NCBI RefSeq assembly: GCF_019219095.1
Contig: NZ_JAHUWH010000001.1
Location: 744,001-808,000, forward strand
Direction of reading: 5' to 3'
DNA: 64,000 bases
Source: Acidovorax sp. sic0104
GTDB taxonomy: Bacteria > Pseudomonadota > Gammaproteobacteria > Burkholderiales > Burkholderiaceae_C
Shown here: piece by piece, positions 63,483-64,000 of the stretch
Layout: the number at the start of each line of letters is the position of its first letter
How positions within the stretch are numbered: position 1 is the stretch's first letter
The notes under the pieces: generated by a model
Databases searched by the model: none
What the model was told of the DNA's origin: nothing
What the model saw: only the letters and a program-made list of their open reading frames with translations
Translations under genes and position numbers: made by a program

Positions 63483-64000
63483 ATGAAATCATCATTGCAA
63501 ACACCCCATGGCTTGCTGACCGAGCGTCTGGCGCGGCAGAGCGCGGAGCTGACCGCCAGCGAACGCGCCCTGGCCGAGGCCCTGGGGCGCGACTACCCGC
63601 ACGCACTGCTGGAGTCCGCCACGGCGCTGGCCGCGCGCAATGGCACCAGCGCGTCGACCGTGGTGCGGCTGTTCGCCAAGCTGGGCTACGCCAGCTATGC
63701 CGAGGCCCAGCGCGAGGCGCGCGGCGAGGTGACGGCCCTGCTGCAGACCGCCGGCCAGCGTGCGCCAGTGACCATCGGCACCGACCGCAGCCTGCAGCAA
63801 TGCGTGGACGATGCGTTGCTACACGACCAGCACAACATCACCGCCACGCGCGACGGCCTGGACATGCGGGCCTTCGAGGCCATCGCGCAGCGCATTGCCG
63901 ATGCACCGGGGCGCTTGTTCGTGCTGGCACAGATCAACAGCGCCCCGGTGGCAGCCTGGCTGGCCCTGCACCTGAACATGTGTCGCCCGGGCGTGCACGA
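63483..64000 (+). CDS. RpiR/MurR-family regulator, N-terminal part (cut by window edge)
   Basis: The 172 visible codons start MKSSLQTPHGLLTERLARQS. The HTH_6 domain (about 10-85) is clear: SAELTASERALAEAL, then TALAARNGTSASTVVRLFAK and LGYASYAEAQREAR. The beginning of the SIS domain follows (LFVLAQINSAPVAAWLALH). It diverges from the M20 peptidase and Bug receptor genes across a 102-bp AT-rich gap and is their likely regulator. The 3' end lies outside the window. Confidence 0.88.
   Translation, partial: MKSSLQTPHGLLTERLARQSAELTASERALAEALGRDYPHALLESATALAARNGTSASTVVRLFAKLGYASYAEAQREARGEVTALLQTAGQRAPVTIGTDRSLQQCVDDALLHDQHNITATRDGLDMRAFEAIAQRIADAPGRLFVLAQINSAPVAAWLALHLNMCRPGVH

Overview
The window is high-GC chromosomal DNA from a betaproteobacterium, most likely Comamonadaceae and closest in flavour to Acidovorax. 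The evidence is the mraZ-rsmH-ftsL start of the dcw cluster next to hslVU, a DksA with an Ala/Lys/Pro-rich extension, Bug-type solute receptors, proteobacterial inositol genes, and three dispersed palindromic repeat families that I associate with this family. All assignments come from reading the sequence; no database search was run.

Layout. 1-9120 (all minus strand): ftsL (cut), rsmH, mraZ with a 10-bp-periodic operator, hslU/hslV behind a near-consensus sigma-32 promoter, a STAS-domain protein of unknown role, dksA with a degenerate zinc finger, a His-rich COG0523 GTPase, and rlmI. 9301-22759: a complete myo-inositol regulon. Eight minus-strand genes (periplasmic binding protein, permease, ATPase, iolC fusion, iolD, iolE, iolB, mmsA/iolA) diverge from iolR and two Gfo/Idh/MocA dehydrogenases, with a perfect GGAA...TTCC palindrome between them. 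22838-29599: signal peptidase I, xerC, a DUF484 protein, dapF, a nu-class GST, a LysR regulator and an MFS exporter. 29631-31064 and 52654-53607: two gene-free compound inverted-repeat elements that are near-identical to each other. 31187-36878: a NUDIX/metallo-beta-lactamase fusion, a pseudouridine-synthase-like S4 protein without the catalytic Asp, a YjgN-like membrane protein and an M48 peptidase. 37035-37470: RNase P RNA (minus strand).

37525-45505 is an RNA-repair locus. RtcR diverges from a sigma-54 promoter (39287-39302) that reads through a roughly 600-nt structured leader holding two tRNA-like modules with GNRA hairpins where the anticodon arm should be. A slipin, an unknown 246-aa protein, rtcB, a nucleotidyltransferase and rtcA follow. 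I regard this as the most interesting system in the window.

45758-64000: cysK; the ybhP-clsB-ybhN trio; a COG2509 FAD oxidoreductase; a VUT-family transporter; an M20 amidohydrolase diverging from a GlxA-type regulator; a chemotaxis receptor with a FliA-like promoter; htpX with a sigma-32 promoter and a clear terminator; DUF3025 and pyrC overlapping; a Bug receptor, an M20 peptidase and a divergent RpiR regulator cut by the window edge.

A recurring theme is repeats. A palindromic element of about 57 bp lies between genes and also, in frame, inside genes such as dapF; REP-like palindromes sit at gene ends; a third GC-rich hairpin family flanks xerC and the pseudouridine synthase gene.
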